This document shows, piece by piece, positions 40,614-50,079 of a DNA stretch of 64,000 bases (positions are counted from its first letter, which is position 1; the number at the start of each line of letters is the position of its first letter). Where the stretch lies: assembly GCA_963737285.1 (NCBI GenBank), contig CAVTRT010000002.1, positions 1,488,001 through 1,552,000 of the forward strand. Direction: 5' to 3'. The notes beneath the pieces were generated by a model. The model did not search any database, was not told the DNA's origin, and saw only the letters and a list, made by a program, of their open reading frames with translations. The stretch is from Trebonia sp963737285. Its GTDB lineage: Bacteria > Actinomycetota > Actinomycetes > Streptosporangiales > Streptosporangiaceae. Position numbers and translations under genes: made by a program.

Positions 40614-41291
40614 CTAGTTAGATATGCGCGCTTTGTGCGCCTCGCCCGGCCGCACCCATCCTATTTCGGTGCGCATGCGCACGACCTTCGCGGGCACCCC
40701 GGCGACGACGCAGTGATCGGGGACCTCACCACGCACCACCGAGCCGGCCGCGACCACGACATTGCGGCCGATCCGGGCGCCGGGCAGCACGATCGTCCCG
40801 GCTCCTAGCCACGTTCCAGCGCCGATCTCGACGGGGTTGTTGACCGGCCACTGACGGCCGATTGGCATGTCCGGATCCTCATAACCGTGGTTCTGATCGG
40901 TGACGTAGACGTACGGCCCGGTCCACACGTCGTCGGCGATCTTGACGCTGGCGTGCGCGACGATGTGGCTGCCCCGGCCGATCACGCACCGGTTGCCGAT
41001 GCGCAGCACCGGGTCAGGCCCGAGATCTTGGCCGGGGACAAGGCCGGCCGACACGGTGACGAACGCCCCGATGACCGTGTCCTCGCCTACTGTGATCCAC
41101 TTCTCCCCGTAGACCGTCCCCGTGGGAAAGGCCATGACCGTCCCCCGGCCGAACTCCCGGAACGCTCGCCCGGCTGGCGTGCTCGCGGTCACCATCCCGG
41201 CTCCCTGGAACTCCCGCCACGCCCAGTGCGCCGCGCGACACATCAGGGCGTGCCGCCCGACCGCGATCCGGTCCCTCAACTTCTTGAACAT
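40614..41291 (-). CDS. Hexapeptide-repeat acyltransferase (acetyltransferase)
   Basis: A protein of about 225 residues with left-handed beta-helix repeats: ITVGEDTVIGAFVTVSAG, IGNRCVIGRGSHIVAHASVKI, NNPVEIGAGTWLGAGTIVLPGARIG and NVVVAAGSVVRGEVPDHCVVAGVPAKVV. The active-site region has VTDQNHGYEDPDMPIG, as in LacA/maltose acetyltransferase and cell-surface polysaccharide acyltransferases. The acceptor is unknown. The ATG at 41291 is chosen because the longer open frame upstream overlaps rlmN and is Pro/Arg-rich shadow. It follows rlmN by 28 bp and may be transcribed with it. Confidence 0.83.
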   Translation of the reverse strand: MFKKLRDRIAVGRHALMCRAAHWAWREFQGAGMVTASTPAGRAFREFGRGTVMAFPTGTVYGEKWITVGEDTVIGAFVTVSAGLVPGQDLGPDPVLRIGNRCVIGRGSHIVAHASVKIADDVWTGPYVYVTDQNHGYEDPDMPIGRQWPVNNPVEIGAGTWLGAGTIVLPGARIGRNVVVAAGSVVRGEVPDHCVVAGVPAKVVRMRTEIGWVRPGEAHKARISN

Positions 41292-41319
41292 CACCCCGGC
41301 ATTGTCCCCGCAGTCCTCA

Positions 41320-42465
41320 TTATCCCAGCGCGCGGGCCGGATCGGCGGGACCCTCGACGGCGACGACCGGCAGGGCGCGACGGGCCGCCCCGACCCGGCG
41401 GCCCGAGCCGCCGGAGGGGGCGGCGCTCGCGGCCAGCTGACCGCAGGCGCCGTCGATCTCGCGGCCCCGGGTGTCTCGAACCGTGACGGGCACCCCATGG
41501 CTGGCGATCCGGGCGACGAACTCCTCCTGGACGCCCGGCAGCGACGCGGTCCACCGTGACCCTGGCGTCGGGTTGAGCGGGATGAGGTTCACGTGGGCCA
41601 GGTGCCCGGCCAGCAGCTCACCGAGACGGTCAGCCCGCCATGCCTGATCGTTGACGTCCCTGATCAGCGCGTACTCGATGGACACGCGCCGGCCGGTGAC
41701 CGCCGCGTAATCCCAGACAGCGGCGAGGACCTCAGCGACCTTCCAGCGGCGGTTCACCGGCACAAGCTCGTCGCGGGCCTCGTCGTCCGGCGCGTGCAGC
41801 GAGAGGGCGAGCGTCACCGACAGGCCCTCGGCTGCCAGCTTGCCGATCGCCGGGACCAGCCCTACGGTGGAGACGGTTACCGAGCGCTGTGAGATGCCTA
41901 GTCCTGCTGGCACTGGGTCGGTCAGCCGTCGGACGGCCGCGACCACGCTCTTGTAGTTGGCCAGCGGCTCGCCCATCCCCATGAACACGATGTTGGATAC
42001 CCGGCCCCCGTCCGGTGCGAGCAAGCGCTCTCCGGCCACGACCTGGGAGACGATCTCCGCCGTAGACAGATTCCTGGTGCGCCCGGCCTGCCCCGTCGCG
42101 CAGAACGGGCACGCCATCCCGCATCCGGCCTGGGACGACACGCACATCGTGACCCGGTCCGGGTACTTCATCAGCACGGACTCCACGAGCGCGCCATCGC
42201 GGGCACGCCACACCGTCTTGCGGGTCGCCCCCCGGTCCGCGCTCAGCGTGCGCTCCTCGGTGAGCAGCCTGGGCAGCAGCTCGGCTACCAGTTCCTCGCG
42301 CAGGCTGACGGGCAGGTCCGTCATGTCGTCGGCCGAGTCGCTGTACCGCCCGAAGTAGTGACGGGACAGCTGGTCAGCACGAAAGGGCCGCTCGCCGAGC
42401 TCGGCGACGGCCGCTCGGCGTTCCGCCAGCTCGAGGTCGGCGAGATGGCGTGGTGGACGAGACAC
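41320..42465 (-). CDS. rlmN: 23S rRNA (adenine2503-C2)-methyltransferase RlmN
   Basis: A 381-residue radical-SAM enzyme. The cluster motif CGMACPFCATGQAG (CxxxCxxC) follows VTMCVSSQAG; NIVFMGMGEPLANYKSVV and SVTVSTVGLVPAI bind SAM, and VNLIPLNPTPGS lies near the C-terminus before the conserved cysteine region RGREIDGACGQL. It methylates A2503 of 23S rRNA (and A37 of some tRNAs in enterobacteria). Start is GTG at 42465. The C-terminal 40 residues are low-complexity. Position downstream of cdsA is usual in actinobacteria, though two extra genes intervene here. Confidence 0.95.
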   Translation of the reverse strand: MSRPPRHLADLELAERRAAVAELGERPFRADQLSRHYFGRYSDSADDMTDLPVSLREELVAELLPRLLTEERTLSADRGATRKTVWRARDGALVESVLMKYPDRVTMCVSSQAGCGMACPFCATGQAGRTRNLSTAEIVSQVVAGERLLAPDGGRVSNIVFMGMGEPLANYKSVVAAVRRLTDPVPAGLGISQRSVTVSTVGLVPAIGKLAAEGLSVTLALSLHAPDDEARDELVPVNRRWKVAEVLAAVWDYAAVTGRRVSIEYALIRDVNDQAWRADRLGELLAGHLAHVNLIPLNPTPGSRWTASLPGVQEEFVARIASHGVPVTVRDTRGREIDGACGQLAASAAPSGGSGRRVGAARRALPVVAVEGPADPARALG

Positions 42466-42558
42466 GAGTACACCTTTGCGTGATTACTTGATGACTTTCC
42501 GATGTTACCTGCACGTGGAGGCTTGATCACGGGAGGCCGACCGGCGGATAGTAATCAT

Positions 42559-43683
42559 ATGGCAATATTGCGGTCTGGGCCGGAAGGCTCCCAGCCTCCG
42601 GCCACGCTGCTCGACAGCGTGAGCCCGTATGGGAGCCGTCGCCTTACGGTGGAGTACGACGGCCTCACCACGGCCGCGTACCTGCATGACGAGTCATCGG
42701 TAATCGGGGCCACCTGGATCTGCAATCACGCGCGGGCGCCCCGCACTACCGACGCCAGGCGACTGGGCAGCGGGCAGGCACCCCTCATGCCCGCGACCCG
42801 CACCAAGCACCCGCGCGGCCGGCCGCCGCTGGACGCGACCGCGTTGCAGGCGCTGTGGTTTGAGGAGGGGGACGGGGTCGCGCTCCTGGAGCGCGGGACG
42901 CTGCTCGCCGTCATTCCGGGCTGGTCGGACCTGAGCCGTGGCATGCCAGGTTACTGCCGTGACGTGATCGGCCAGACCCCGTTCGGCTGGTCGCTCGATG
43001 ACGCCATCGAGGGGCTGGGACTACGGGTGGAGCAGGCCAGGCAGTACTGGCAGTGGCGTCAGTCGCCGGCTGGCTGGGAGCAGTTCCAGGCGACAGCGCT
43101 GAGCCACCTCACCCGCCAACTCGGGCCGGGAGCGCACTACTGGGACGCCGCGCAGGGCAAGCAGCCCTCGGTTGGGCTGTCGGAGCGCCCTCCCGAGCCG
43201 GGACGCCCGTACACGGTGCTGTCCACGGTGGGAATGTCGGCGCAGCGGATGCCAGTCGTCGAGCAGGTCATCGATGACCCGGCCGGCTACTGCCGGGTCG
43301 AGCTCGCACTCGCCACCACGCTACCGCCGGGGGAGGCAGCCCTGGTGTTCCTGTGGCTAGCGGTGTACCCGTGGCGCGCGGTCACGTGGTTCGGTCCCGG
43401 TCACAACGTCCGCTGGTACGACCAGCCGGGGTCGTTCCCGCTCGGCAGCGGGCACGAGGCCGTGCTGCTCCTCGACGATCCTTCCGGGTTGCCGGGACCG
43501 GACGCCCCGGACCTGTCCGGGTTCACCGTCGGGGATGATCCGGTGCGCTGGCTGTGGATCGTCCCGATCACCGAGCGCGACCGTCAGCTCGCCAGGGAGC
43601 GGGCGGCATCGAGCCTGGTCCGCAGAATGGCCGTTGAGGGCCGGAGTTGGGTGGCCGGCCCCCGGACGGTGACGGTCGGCTAG
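42559..43683 (+). CDS. Unrecognised protein with a possible suppressor-of-fused-like C-terminal domain
   Basis: A protein of about 374 residues on the strand opposite its core-gene neighbours. The N-terminal half (YGSRRLTVEYDGLTTAAYLHD, FGWSLDDAIEGLGLRVEQ, YWQWRQSPAGWEQFQ) matches nothing I recognise. The C-terminal half (YTVLSTVGMSAQRMP, VELALATTLPPGEAALVFLWLAVYPWR, RWLWIVPITERDRQLA) resembles SUFU-domain proteins of bacteria, some of which are toxin-immunity proteins. That assignment is tentative. It splits the rlmN and cdsA genes and may be an insertion into the core block. Its stop overlaps that of the small membrane protein on the other strand. Confidence 0.65.
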   Translation: MAILRSGPEGSQPPATLLDSVSPYGSRRLTVEYDGLTTAAYLHDESSVIGATWICNHARAPRTTDARRLGSGQAPLMPATRTKHPRGRPPLDATALQALWFEEGDGVALLERGTLLAVIPGWSDLSRGMPGYCRDVIGQTPFGWSLDDAIEGLGLRVEQARQYWQWRQSPAGWEQFQATALSHLTRQLGPGAHYWDAAQGKQPSVGLSERPPEPGRPYTVLSTVGMSAQRMPVVEQVIDDPAGYCRVELALATTLPPGEAALVFLWLAVYPWRAVTWFGPGHNVRWYDQPGSFPLGSGHEAVLLLDDPSGLPGPDAPDLSGFTVGDDPVRWLWIVPITERDRQLARERAASSLVRRMAVEGRSWVAGPRTVTVG

Positions 43684-43853
43684 TTGTGAATGTGGAGGTT
43701 GACGCCGAGCGGGATCAGCCACCAGAAGAACACCGCCAGCAGCGCACTCGCGAGCGTCCGCAGCCAGCTAAGGCCCAGGTAGCCGTGATCCCACGCGATA
43801 ACGATTCCGACGATGAAGTACAACGCGATGATGACGAACCTGATCGTTCTCAC
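43680..43853 (-). CDS. 57-residue membrane protein
   Basis: A small ORF beginning GTG at 43853 with AAGGAGCG about 6 nt upstream, a strong ribosome site. The product has two hydrophobic stretches: FVIIALYFIVGIVIAW, then a short loop DHGYLGLSWLR, then ASALLAVFFWWLIPLGVNL. The stop overlaps that of the convergent gene by 3 bp. The topology suggests a two-pass inner-membrane protein. The family is unknown; small proteins of this kind are common and often unannotated. Confidence 0.65.
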   Translation of the reverse strand: MRTIRFVIIALYFIVGIVIAWDHGYLGLSWLRTLASALLAVFFWWLIPLGVNLHIHN

Positions 43854-43965
43854 AGGCCTGCGCTCCTTCAGGAAAGTGCCCGTCGAAACAACTGCCTGGA
43901 AAATGACCTTTTAAACGTGGGAACAGGATAGACGCTGCCGCGTAAGAGGAAAGGAAGAGGCCCTT

Positions 43966-44861
<896 letters not shown>

Positions 44862-44865
<4 letters not shown>

Positions 44866-45419
44866 ACCTCGAGCAACTCGGCTTCCTTGTGCTTGAGCAG
44901 CTCATCAATCTGGCCGATATAGCTGTCGGTGAGCTCCTGCAGTTCGCGCTCGGCCCGGCGCACCTCGTCCTCGCCGGCCTCGCTGTTCTTCACCATCTTG
45001 TCCAGCACGTCCTTGGCATGACGGCGGATGTTGCGGATGGAAACCCGGCTGTCCTCGGCCTTGGCGCGCGCGGTCTTGATGTACTCGCGGCGGCGCTCCT
45101 CGGTGAGCTCGGGGAAGATCACCCGGATGATCGCCCCGTCGTTCGACGGATTCACGCCGAGGTCGCTGTTGCGGATGGCCTTCTCGATCGCGTTGAGTGA
45201 GCCCTTGTCGAAGGGCTGGATGACGATCATCCGCGGCTCTGGCACGTGAAATGAGGCGAGTTGGTTCAGCGGTGTCGGCGTGCCGTAGTACTCAGCGGCG
45301 ACCTTGTTGAAGATCCCCGGATGAACCCGGCCCGTGCGGATATTGCCGAAGTCCTCCTTGGCGACCGAGACCGCCTTGTCCATCTTTTCCTCGGCTTCGA
45401 GGAGGGTGTCATCGATCAT
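44862..45419 (-). CDS. frr: Ribosome recycling factor
   Basis: A 185-residue protein, the usual length. It starts MIDDTLLEAEEKMDKAV. It contains the conserved FGNIRTGRVHPGIFNKV, the central IQPFDKGSLNAIEKAIRNSDLGVNPSNDG and PELTEERRREYIK. It splits post-termination ribosomes with EF-G. In most bacteria pyrH lies directly upstream; here the upstream gene is tsf, 180 bp away, across a strong palindrome. Start ATG at 45419. Confidence 0.96.
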
Positions 45420-45496
45420 CGTTACGGCTCCTGTGCGCACGCGAGGGTCCCAGCGGCCCGCCCCGGACGGCCTTCTTCACAATATCGGAGGTTGAC

Positions 45497-45526
45497 CCAA
45501 GCGGGCGCGGTGCCGCGCCCGCTTGG
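45497..45526. terminator. Perfect palindrome between tsf and frr
   Basis: CCAAGCGGGCGCGG and its exact complement are separated by two bases, giving a very strong hairpin about 70 bp beyond the tsf stop. No T-run follows. It could end the rpsB-tsf transcript or attenuate read-through into frr. It sits where pyrH would be expected. Confidence 0.65.
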
Positions 45527-45598
45527 TGGGTTCCAGGTAGTGTCTCCTGGACAAGTCCCCACCCCAGGGGCGCGGCACCGCGTCGGATGAATCGCCGA

Positions 45599-46435
45599 TC
45601 AGGCCTGCCCGACCTGGAACCGGGCAAAGCCCTGGACATCGACACCGCCGGCCTTCAGGACCTGGGCGATGGTCTGCTTGTTGTCCTTCACGAAGGCCTG
45701 CTCGACTAGGACCACGTCCTTGTAGAAGCCGCCGACCCGGCCCTCCACGATCTTCGGGATCGCCTGCTCGGGCTTGCCCTCGTCGCGGGTGATCTGCTCG
45801 AAGATCCGCCGCTCCTTCTCGACCACGTCCGCGGGCACGTCCTCGCGCTTTGTGTACTGCGGGCGCATGGCCGCGATCTGCTGCGCCAGGTCCCTGGCGA
45901 CATCCTCGTTGTCCCCGTCTAGCTGGATGAGGACGCCGAGGGTCGGCGGCAGGTCGCGATCCGACTTGTGCAGGTAGCTGAGCACGTAGCCGCCCTGGAG
46001 GCGGGCGAACCGGCCAAGCTCGAGCTTCTCCTTGATCGAGGCGCTCGCGTCCTCGATGAGCTGCTCGACGGTCTTGCCGCCGTCGGCCGGCGCGGAGAGC
46101 ACGGCGAGCCGGTCGGTCGCCCCGCTAGCCAAAGCGGCCTTCGCGACCTTGGCCGCCAGCTCCTGGAACTGCTCGTTCTTCGCGACGAAGTCAGTCTCGC
46201 AGTTCACCTCGACAAGCACGCCAACCGTGGTGCCGTCAAGCTCGGCAGCCACCAGGCCGTTACCCGCAGTGCGGGCAGCGCGCTTGCCCACATCCTTGAC
46301 CCCCTTGAGGCGCAGGATCTCGACGGCGGCGTCGAAGTCGCCATCCGCCTCGGTGAGGGCGTTCTTGCAGTCCAGCATTCCGGCACCGGACAGCTCGCGC
46401 AGCCGCTTGACATCAGCAGCGCTTACATTCGCCAT
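45599..46435 (-). CDS. tsf: Elongation factor Ts
   Basis: A 278-residue EF-Ts. The N-terminal UBA-like module is VKRLRELSGAGMLDCKNALTEADGD. The core has VEVNCETDFVAKNEQFQELA (the conserved TDFV motif that contacts EF-Tu) and RLQGGYVLSYLH. The C-terminal module contains RIFEQITRDEGKPEQAIPKIVEGR and LVEQAFVKDNKQTIAQVLK. It exchanges GDP for GTP on EF-Tu. It lies 39 bp downstream of rpsB. Confidence 0.97.
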   Translation of the reverse strand: MANVSAADVKRLRELSGAGMLDCKNALTEADGDFDAAVEILRLKGVKDVGKRAARTAGNGLVAAELDGTTVGVLVEVNCETDFVAKNEQFQELAAKVAKAALASGATDRLAVLSAPADGGKTVEQLIEDASASIKEKLELGRFARLQGGYVLSYLHKSDRDLPPTLGVLIQLDGDNEDVARDLAQQIAAMRPQYTKREDVPADVVEKERRIFEQITRDEGKPEQAIPKIVEGRVGGFYKDVVLVEQAFVKDNKQTIAQVLKAGGVDVQGFARFQVGQA

Positions 46436-46473
46436 GTCTGTCGTCCCCTAATTGCTTTTGTGTTCTTCGCTCG

Positions 46474-47451
46474 TCAGGCGCCGGCGGTGTCATCCGCCGG
46501 CGCGTCGGCCTCAGCGGCCTCGGCAACATCGGCGGCCTCAGCGGCGGGGGCGGCCTCAGTGGCCTCGGCGGCTTCGGCAACGTCGGTGGCCTCGGCAACG
46601 TCGGTGGCCTCGCCAGCATCGGCGGCCTCAGCTGTTGCGCCCGGCTCGGCCACCGCAGTGGTACCAGTGCCCTCGAGGAGGTCGCGCTCCCACTCGGCCA
46701 GCGGCTCCTCGCTGGTGTACTGGTCGTCGCCAGGCTTGGTGTCGGTCTCGGCGGCGCCGGCCCGCGCGATCAGGCCATCGGCGACCGCGTCCGCGACTAC
46801 CCGGGTCAGCAGCGCGACGCTGCGGATCGCGTCGTCATTACCCGGGATCGGGTAGTTGACCTCGTCCGGGTCGCAGTTCGTGTCGAGAATGGCGACGACC
46901 GGGATGCCCAGCTTGCGCGCCTCGTTGACCGCGATGTGCTCCTTCTTGGTGTCGACCACCCAGATGGCGCTTGGCACCTTGGCCATGTCGCGGATGCCGC
47001 CGAGGGTCTTGTCCAGCTTCTCCTTCTCGCGCTTGAGCTGGAGCAGTTCCTTCTTGGTCATGCCGGAACCAGCGACGTCGTTGAAGTCGATCTCCTCGAG
47101 CTCCTTCAGCCGCTGCAGCCGCTTGAAGACCGTGGTGAAGTTCGTCAGCATGCCACCTAGCCAGCGCTGGTTGACGTACGGCATGCCCACCCGGCGGGCC
47201 TGCTCGGCGATGGCCTCCTGCGCCTGCTTCTTCGTGCCGACGTAGAGGATCGTTCCGCCGTGCGCGACAGTCTCCCTGATGAACTCGTACGCGCGGTCAA
47301 TGTAGTCCAGGGACTGCTGCAGGTCGATGATGTAGATGCCGTTACGCTCCGTGAAGATGTAACGCTTCATCTTGGGGTTCCATCGCCGGGTCTGGTGCCC
47401 GAAGTGGACGCCGCTCTCTAGGAGCTGCCTCATGGTAACAACCGGGGCCAC
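46474..47451 (-). CDS. rpsB: 30S ribosomal protein S2 with a long acidic tail
   Basis: A 325-residue S2. The core is conserved: RQLLESGVHFGHQTRRWNPKMK, ILYVGTKKQAQEAIAEQA, YVNQRWLGGMLTNF, WVVDTKKEHIAVNEARKLGIPVVAI and DTNCDPDEVNYPIPGNDDA. From about residue 240 an Ala/Glu/Asp-rich tail follows, with repeated EATDVAEA-type units. Actinobacterial S2 proteins often have acidic extensions, but this one is repeat-expanded. Start is GTG at 47451 with GAAGGAAGG upstream; the longer open frame to 47562 does not match S2. Confidence 0.95.
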   Translation of the reverse strand: MAPVVTMRQLLESGVHFGHQTRRWNPKMKRYIFTERNGIYIIDLQQSLDYIDRAYEFIRETVAHGGTILYVGTKKQAQEAIAEQARRVGMPYVNQRWLGGMLTNFTTVFKRLQRLKELEEIDFNDVAGSGMTKKELLQLKREKEKLDKTLGGIRDMAKVPSAIWVVDTKKEHIAVNEARKLGIPVVAILDTNCDPDEVNYPIPGNDDAIRSVALLTRVVADAVADGLIARAGAAETDTKPGDDQYTSEEPLAEWERDLLEGTGTTAVAEPGATAEAADAGEATDVAEATDVAEAAEATEAAPAAEAADVAEAAEADAPADDTAGA

Positions 47452-47768
47452 GTTTGCGGTCCTTCCTTCGTGCGCACCGTGGATCGCCTCCGACGGCACG
47501 CGGCTCGGTTCCTTCCTGGCGACCGTGGAGTCACGCACCATGCCGTCCGGCCAGGAGGCCAACGGACCGAGTGGTGTGTCCCGCCACGCTGCGGACGATC
47601 GCCACCTCGGCGATCGGTCCTGGGCGCTGATGGCGGCCTACGGACGCGCGAATTGCGACCACCTCGCACGCCGCAGCGCAGTGCTGGTGAGGTGATCACC
47701 TATCTAGGGTACTTGACATCGGTCACGGCCGCGTTCCCGACTGGGCGCTTCGCCGAGTCTGGCGGCCC
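47452..47768. other. Intergenic region between xerC and rpsB
   Basis: About 317 bp that must hold the rpsB promoter and leader. I see no ORF with motifs, and no clear -10 box or conserved leader structure can be identified by eye. Purine-rich GAAGGAAGGACC directly precedes rpsB and is its ribosome site. Confidence 0.4.
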
Positions 47769-48714
47769 TCAGGCGCGGGGGTGGGCCTGACGGTAGCTGG
47801 CCTTGAGCCGCTCGGCCGACACGTGGGTGTAGATCTGGGTGGTGGCCGGCGAGGCGTGGCCCAAGATCTCCTGCACGCTGCGCAGGTCCGCGCCGCCTTC
47901 AAGCAGGTGAGTGGCGGCCGTGTGCCGGACGGCGTGCGGCCCCGCGTCTAGTCCCTCCCGCATCTGCGCGTGGACAACGCGCCGCGCGGTCCTTGGGTCG
48001 AGACGGCCACCCCGGGCACCGAGGAACAGCGCCGCCTCGCTGCAGCCCGCTCGCGATTACCGGGCGCCCGTCCCGCAGCCACCTGGTCACCGCTCGCATC
48101 GCCGGGATGCCGACGGGAACGACGCGCTCCTTGCTTCCCTTGCCCAGGACCCGGATCGTGCGCCGCTCGGCATCGAGTGCCCCGATGTCGGCGCCGCATA
48201 GCTCGCCCACCCGGATCGCCGACGCGTACAGCAGTTCAAGGATCGCGGCGTCGCGCATGGCGAGCGCCGCCTCCCGCTGCCCCGCGGCGAGCGCTCGCCG
48301 CACCTGGTCCTCGCAGGAGGCCAGGACCGAGTTCATCGCCTCCTTGTGCACTACCCGGGGCAGCGTCCGGCGCGGCTTCGGGGTCCCGAGCTGGACCCCC
48401 GGGTCGCTGCTTAGCCACCCCCGCCGATGCCCGAAGGCAGTGAACGCCCTGGCGGCGGCACCGCGCCGCGCCAGCGTCGCGCGGGCCGCGCCCGCCTGGT
48501 GCTGGCTAGCCAGCCAGCCGCGCAGGATGTTCGCGTCGATCTCGCCAGGATCGGCGACACCGCATCGGGCGGCGTGCTCAAGCAGCGACTGGATGTCGCC
48601 GCGGTAGGCGCGGACAGTGTGCTGGGACAAGGCGCGCTCGGCGTCCAGGTGGCGGCCGAACGCGTCCAGCGCCGCCGTCAGCGCTGGCGGCAGCAGCTTC
48701 CCGGATGGTTGCAC
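47769..48714 (-). pseudogene. xerC: Tyrosine recombinase XerC-like, frameshifted
   Basis: The N-terminal frame has the SAM-like core-binding domain (FGRHLDAERALSQHTVRAYRGDIQSLL) and the first catalytic arginine in ASAIRVGELCGADI, followed by VLGKGSKERVVPVG. Near 48040 the frame changes. The continuation in the other frame is EAALFLGARGGRLDPRTARRVV, then HAVRHTAATHLLEGGADL (HxxR), LGHASPATTQIYTHV (H and the nucleophile Y). All catalytic residues are therefore encoded, and a one- or two-base correction restores about 315 residues. XerC resolves chromosome dimers at dif, so a real knockout would be surprising; sequencing error is likely. Position next to dprA is usual. Confidence 0.88.
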
Positions 48715-48723
48715 AGCGGAACC

Positions 48724-50079
48724 CTACCCGCGGCTGGCCCGCCAGCCGTCGTCCGTGCGCTCGGCGAGGTCGTAAACCCTCAGCATCGCCAGCTTCGCCA
48801 GTACAACATTCGGCTCCAGGCCAGCCCGGACCGCGATATCCGAGGTGGACATGCCCATGCCCCTGGCCGGCAGCGCGTCAAGGACCGTGGCGGCCTCCAG
48901 GTCGAGCGCGTCGCGAGCCAGGTCGGCCCGGCCGCGGCGGTTCCTCGGCGACGTGGCAGACGGGACGGCATCGGGGACCGGCCCGCGGCTGGCGGCCCTG
49001 GCGTCCCGCCCGGTGGCGCCGTCAGCGGACAGCCGCTCGATGACCTCATCGGCGTCGGTGACCAGCGTGCCTGCCCAGTCCCTGATGATGCGGTGGCAGC
49101 CCGCGGACAGGTCCGAGGTGACCGGTCCGGGCACGGCCATGAGCGGCCGGCCCAGGTCGCCCGCGTGCCGGGCAGTGTTAAGTGCCCCGCTGCGCCGTCC
49201 TGCCTCGACAACCAGGGTCCCGCTCGTCATCGCCGCGATGACGCGGTTGCGGACCAGGAACCGCAGGCGCGCCGTTGGCCGTCCGGGCGGCCACTCGCTG
49301 ATCACCGCTCCAGTGGCGGCGACCGCGTCCAGCAGGTCCTTGTGCCCGGCTGGGTAGGGACGGTCCACGCCGCAGGCCATGACGGCCACGGTCGCTCCGG
49401 TCGCGCAGATCGCCCCGCGATGCGCGCACCCGTCGATCCCATAGGCACCTCCGGATACCACGGCCCAGCCGCGCGCCGCGACGGACGCGGCGATCTCGGC
49501 CGCTACGTAGGTGCCGTAGGCAGTCGCAGCCCTTGATCCGACGATCGCCACCGAGCGCCGAGTCACGGCGGCGAGGTCAGTCACGGCACCGCGCACCCAC
49601 AGTGCGTACGGCTCGCCGTCCGCGAGGTCCGTAAGCCCCGCGGGCCATTGCGGGTCGGCCGGGCAGACCAGCCGGTAGCCCTGTCCGGCCAGCCTGGTGA
49701 GGTCTTCCGCCTGGGGAATCTCCGCGAGTCGCAGCCGCCACCGCCCCATGGCCCGCGTTGCCGCGTCCGTCACGCCGCTGCCAGCCGGGAACCTGCCCGC
49801 CTGGATCGCCGCCACCGCGGCGGGCGCCCCGCACTTGCGCACGAGCGCGGCCAGCCAGGGGTCGCCAGGCTCGGCCAGGTACGTCAGCGCCGCCCGGGCA
49901 ACCCTCTCGCCGTCTGCCGACGCGCTCAGCACCTCCCGCTCGCCTCGGGGCGCCAGGGGGGTGGCGCCTTCCCTCGTTGCGCTCCCTCGTTCCTCGGTCA
50001 CTCCGCTCAGTCCAGGCACCACCGCGCCCCTCCGCTCGCTCAGCACCTCCCGCTCGCCTCGGGGCGCCAGCTCGCTCAT
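48724..50079 (-). CDS. dprA: DNA-processing protein DprA
   Basis: A protein of about 451 residues. The Rossmann-like DprA core contains SVAIVGSRAATAYGTYVAAE, GWAVVSGGAYGIDGCAHRGA, TVAVMACGVDRPYPAGH, GAVISEWPPGRP and RNRVIAAMTSGTLVVEAGRRSGALNTARHA. The C-terminal winged helix includes LEAATVLDALPARGMGMSTSDIAVRAGL. It loads RecA on incoming single-stranded DNA. ATG at 50079 overlaps the yifB stop (ATGA). The N-terminus carries a 33-bp repeat encoding LAPRGEREVLS twice, which is not part of the family. Confidence 0.92.
   Translation of the reverse strand: MSELAPRGEREVLSERRGAVVPGLSGVTEERGSATREGATPLAPRGEREVLSASADGERVARAALTYLAEPGDPWLAALVRKCGAPAAVAAIQAGRFPAGSGVTDAATRAMGRWRLRLAEIPQAEDLTRLAGQGYRLVCPADPQWPAGLTDLADGEPYALWVRGAVTDLAAVTRRSVAIVGSRAATAYGTYVAAEIAASVAARGWAVVSGGAYGIDGCAHRGAICATGATVAVMACGVDRPYPAGHKDLLDAVAATGAVISEWPPGRPTARLRFLVRNRVIAAMTSGTLVVEAGRRSGALNTARHAGDLGRPLMAVPGPVTSDLSAGCHRIIRDWAGTLVTDADEVIERLSADGATGRDARAASRGPVPDAVPSATSPRNRRGRADLARDALDLEAATVLDALPARGMGMSTSDIAVRAGLEPNVVLAKLAMLRVYDLAERTDDGWRASRG
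49924..50070. repeat. 33-bp direct repeats in the dprA 5' end
   Basis: Identical 33-bp copies starting GCTCAGCACCTCCCGCTCGC lie at 49924-49956 and 50038-50070, 114 bp apart and in frame. The segment between is rich in CTCC/CTCG strings (CTCCCTCGTTCCTCGGTC), which looks like a dispersed intergenic-type repeat read through as coding sequence. Confidence 0.8.
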
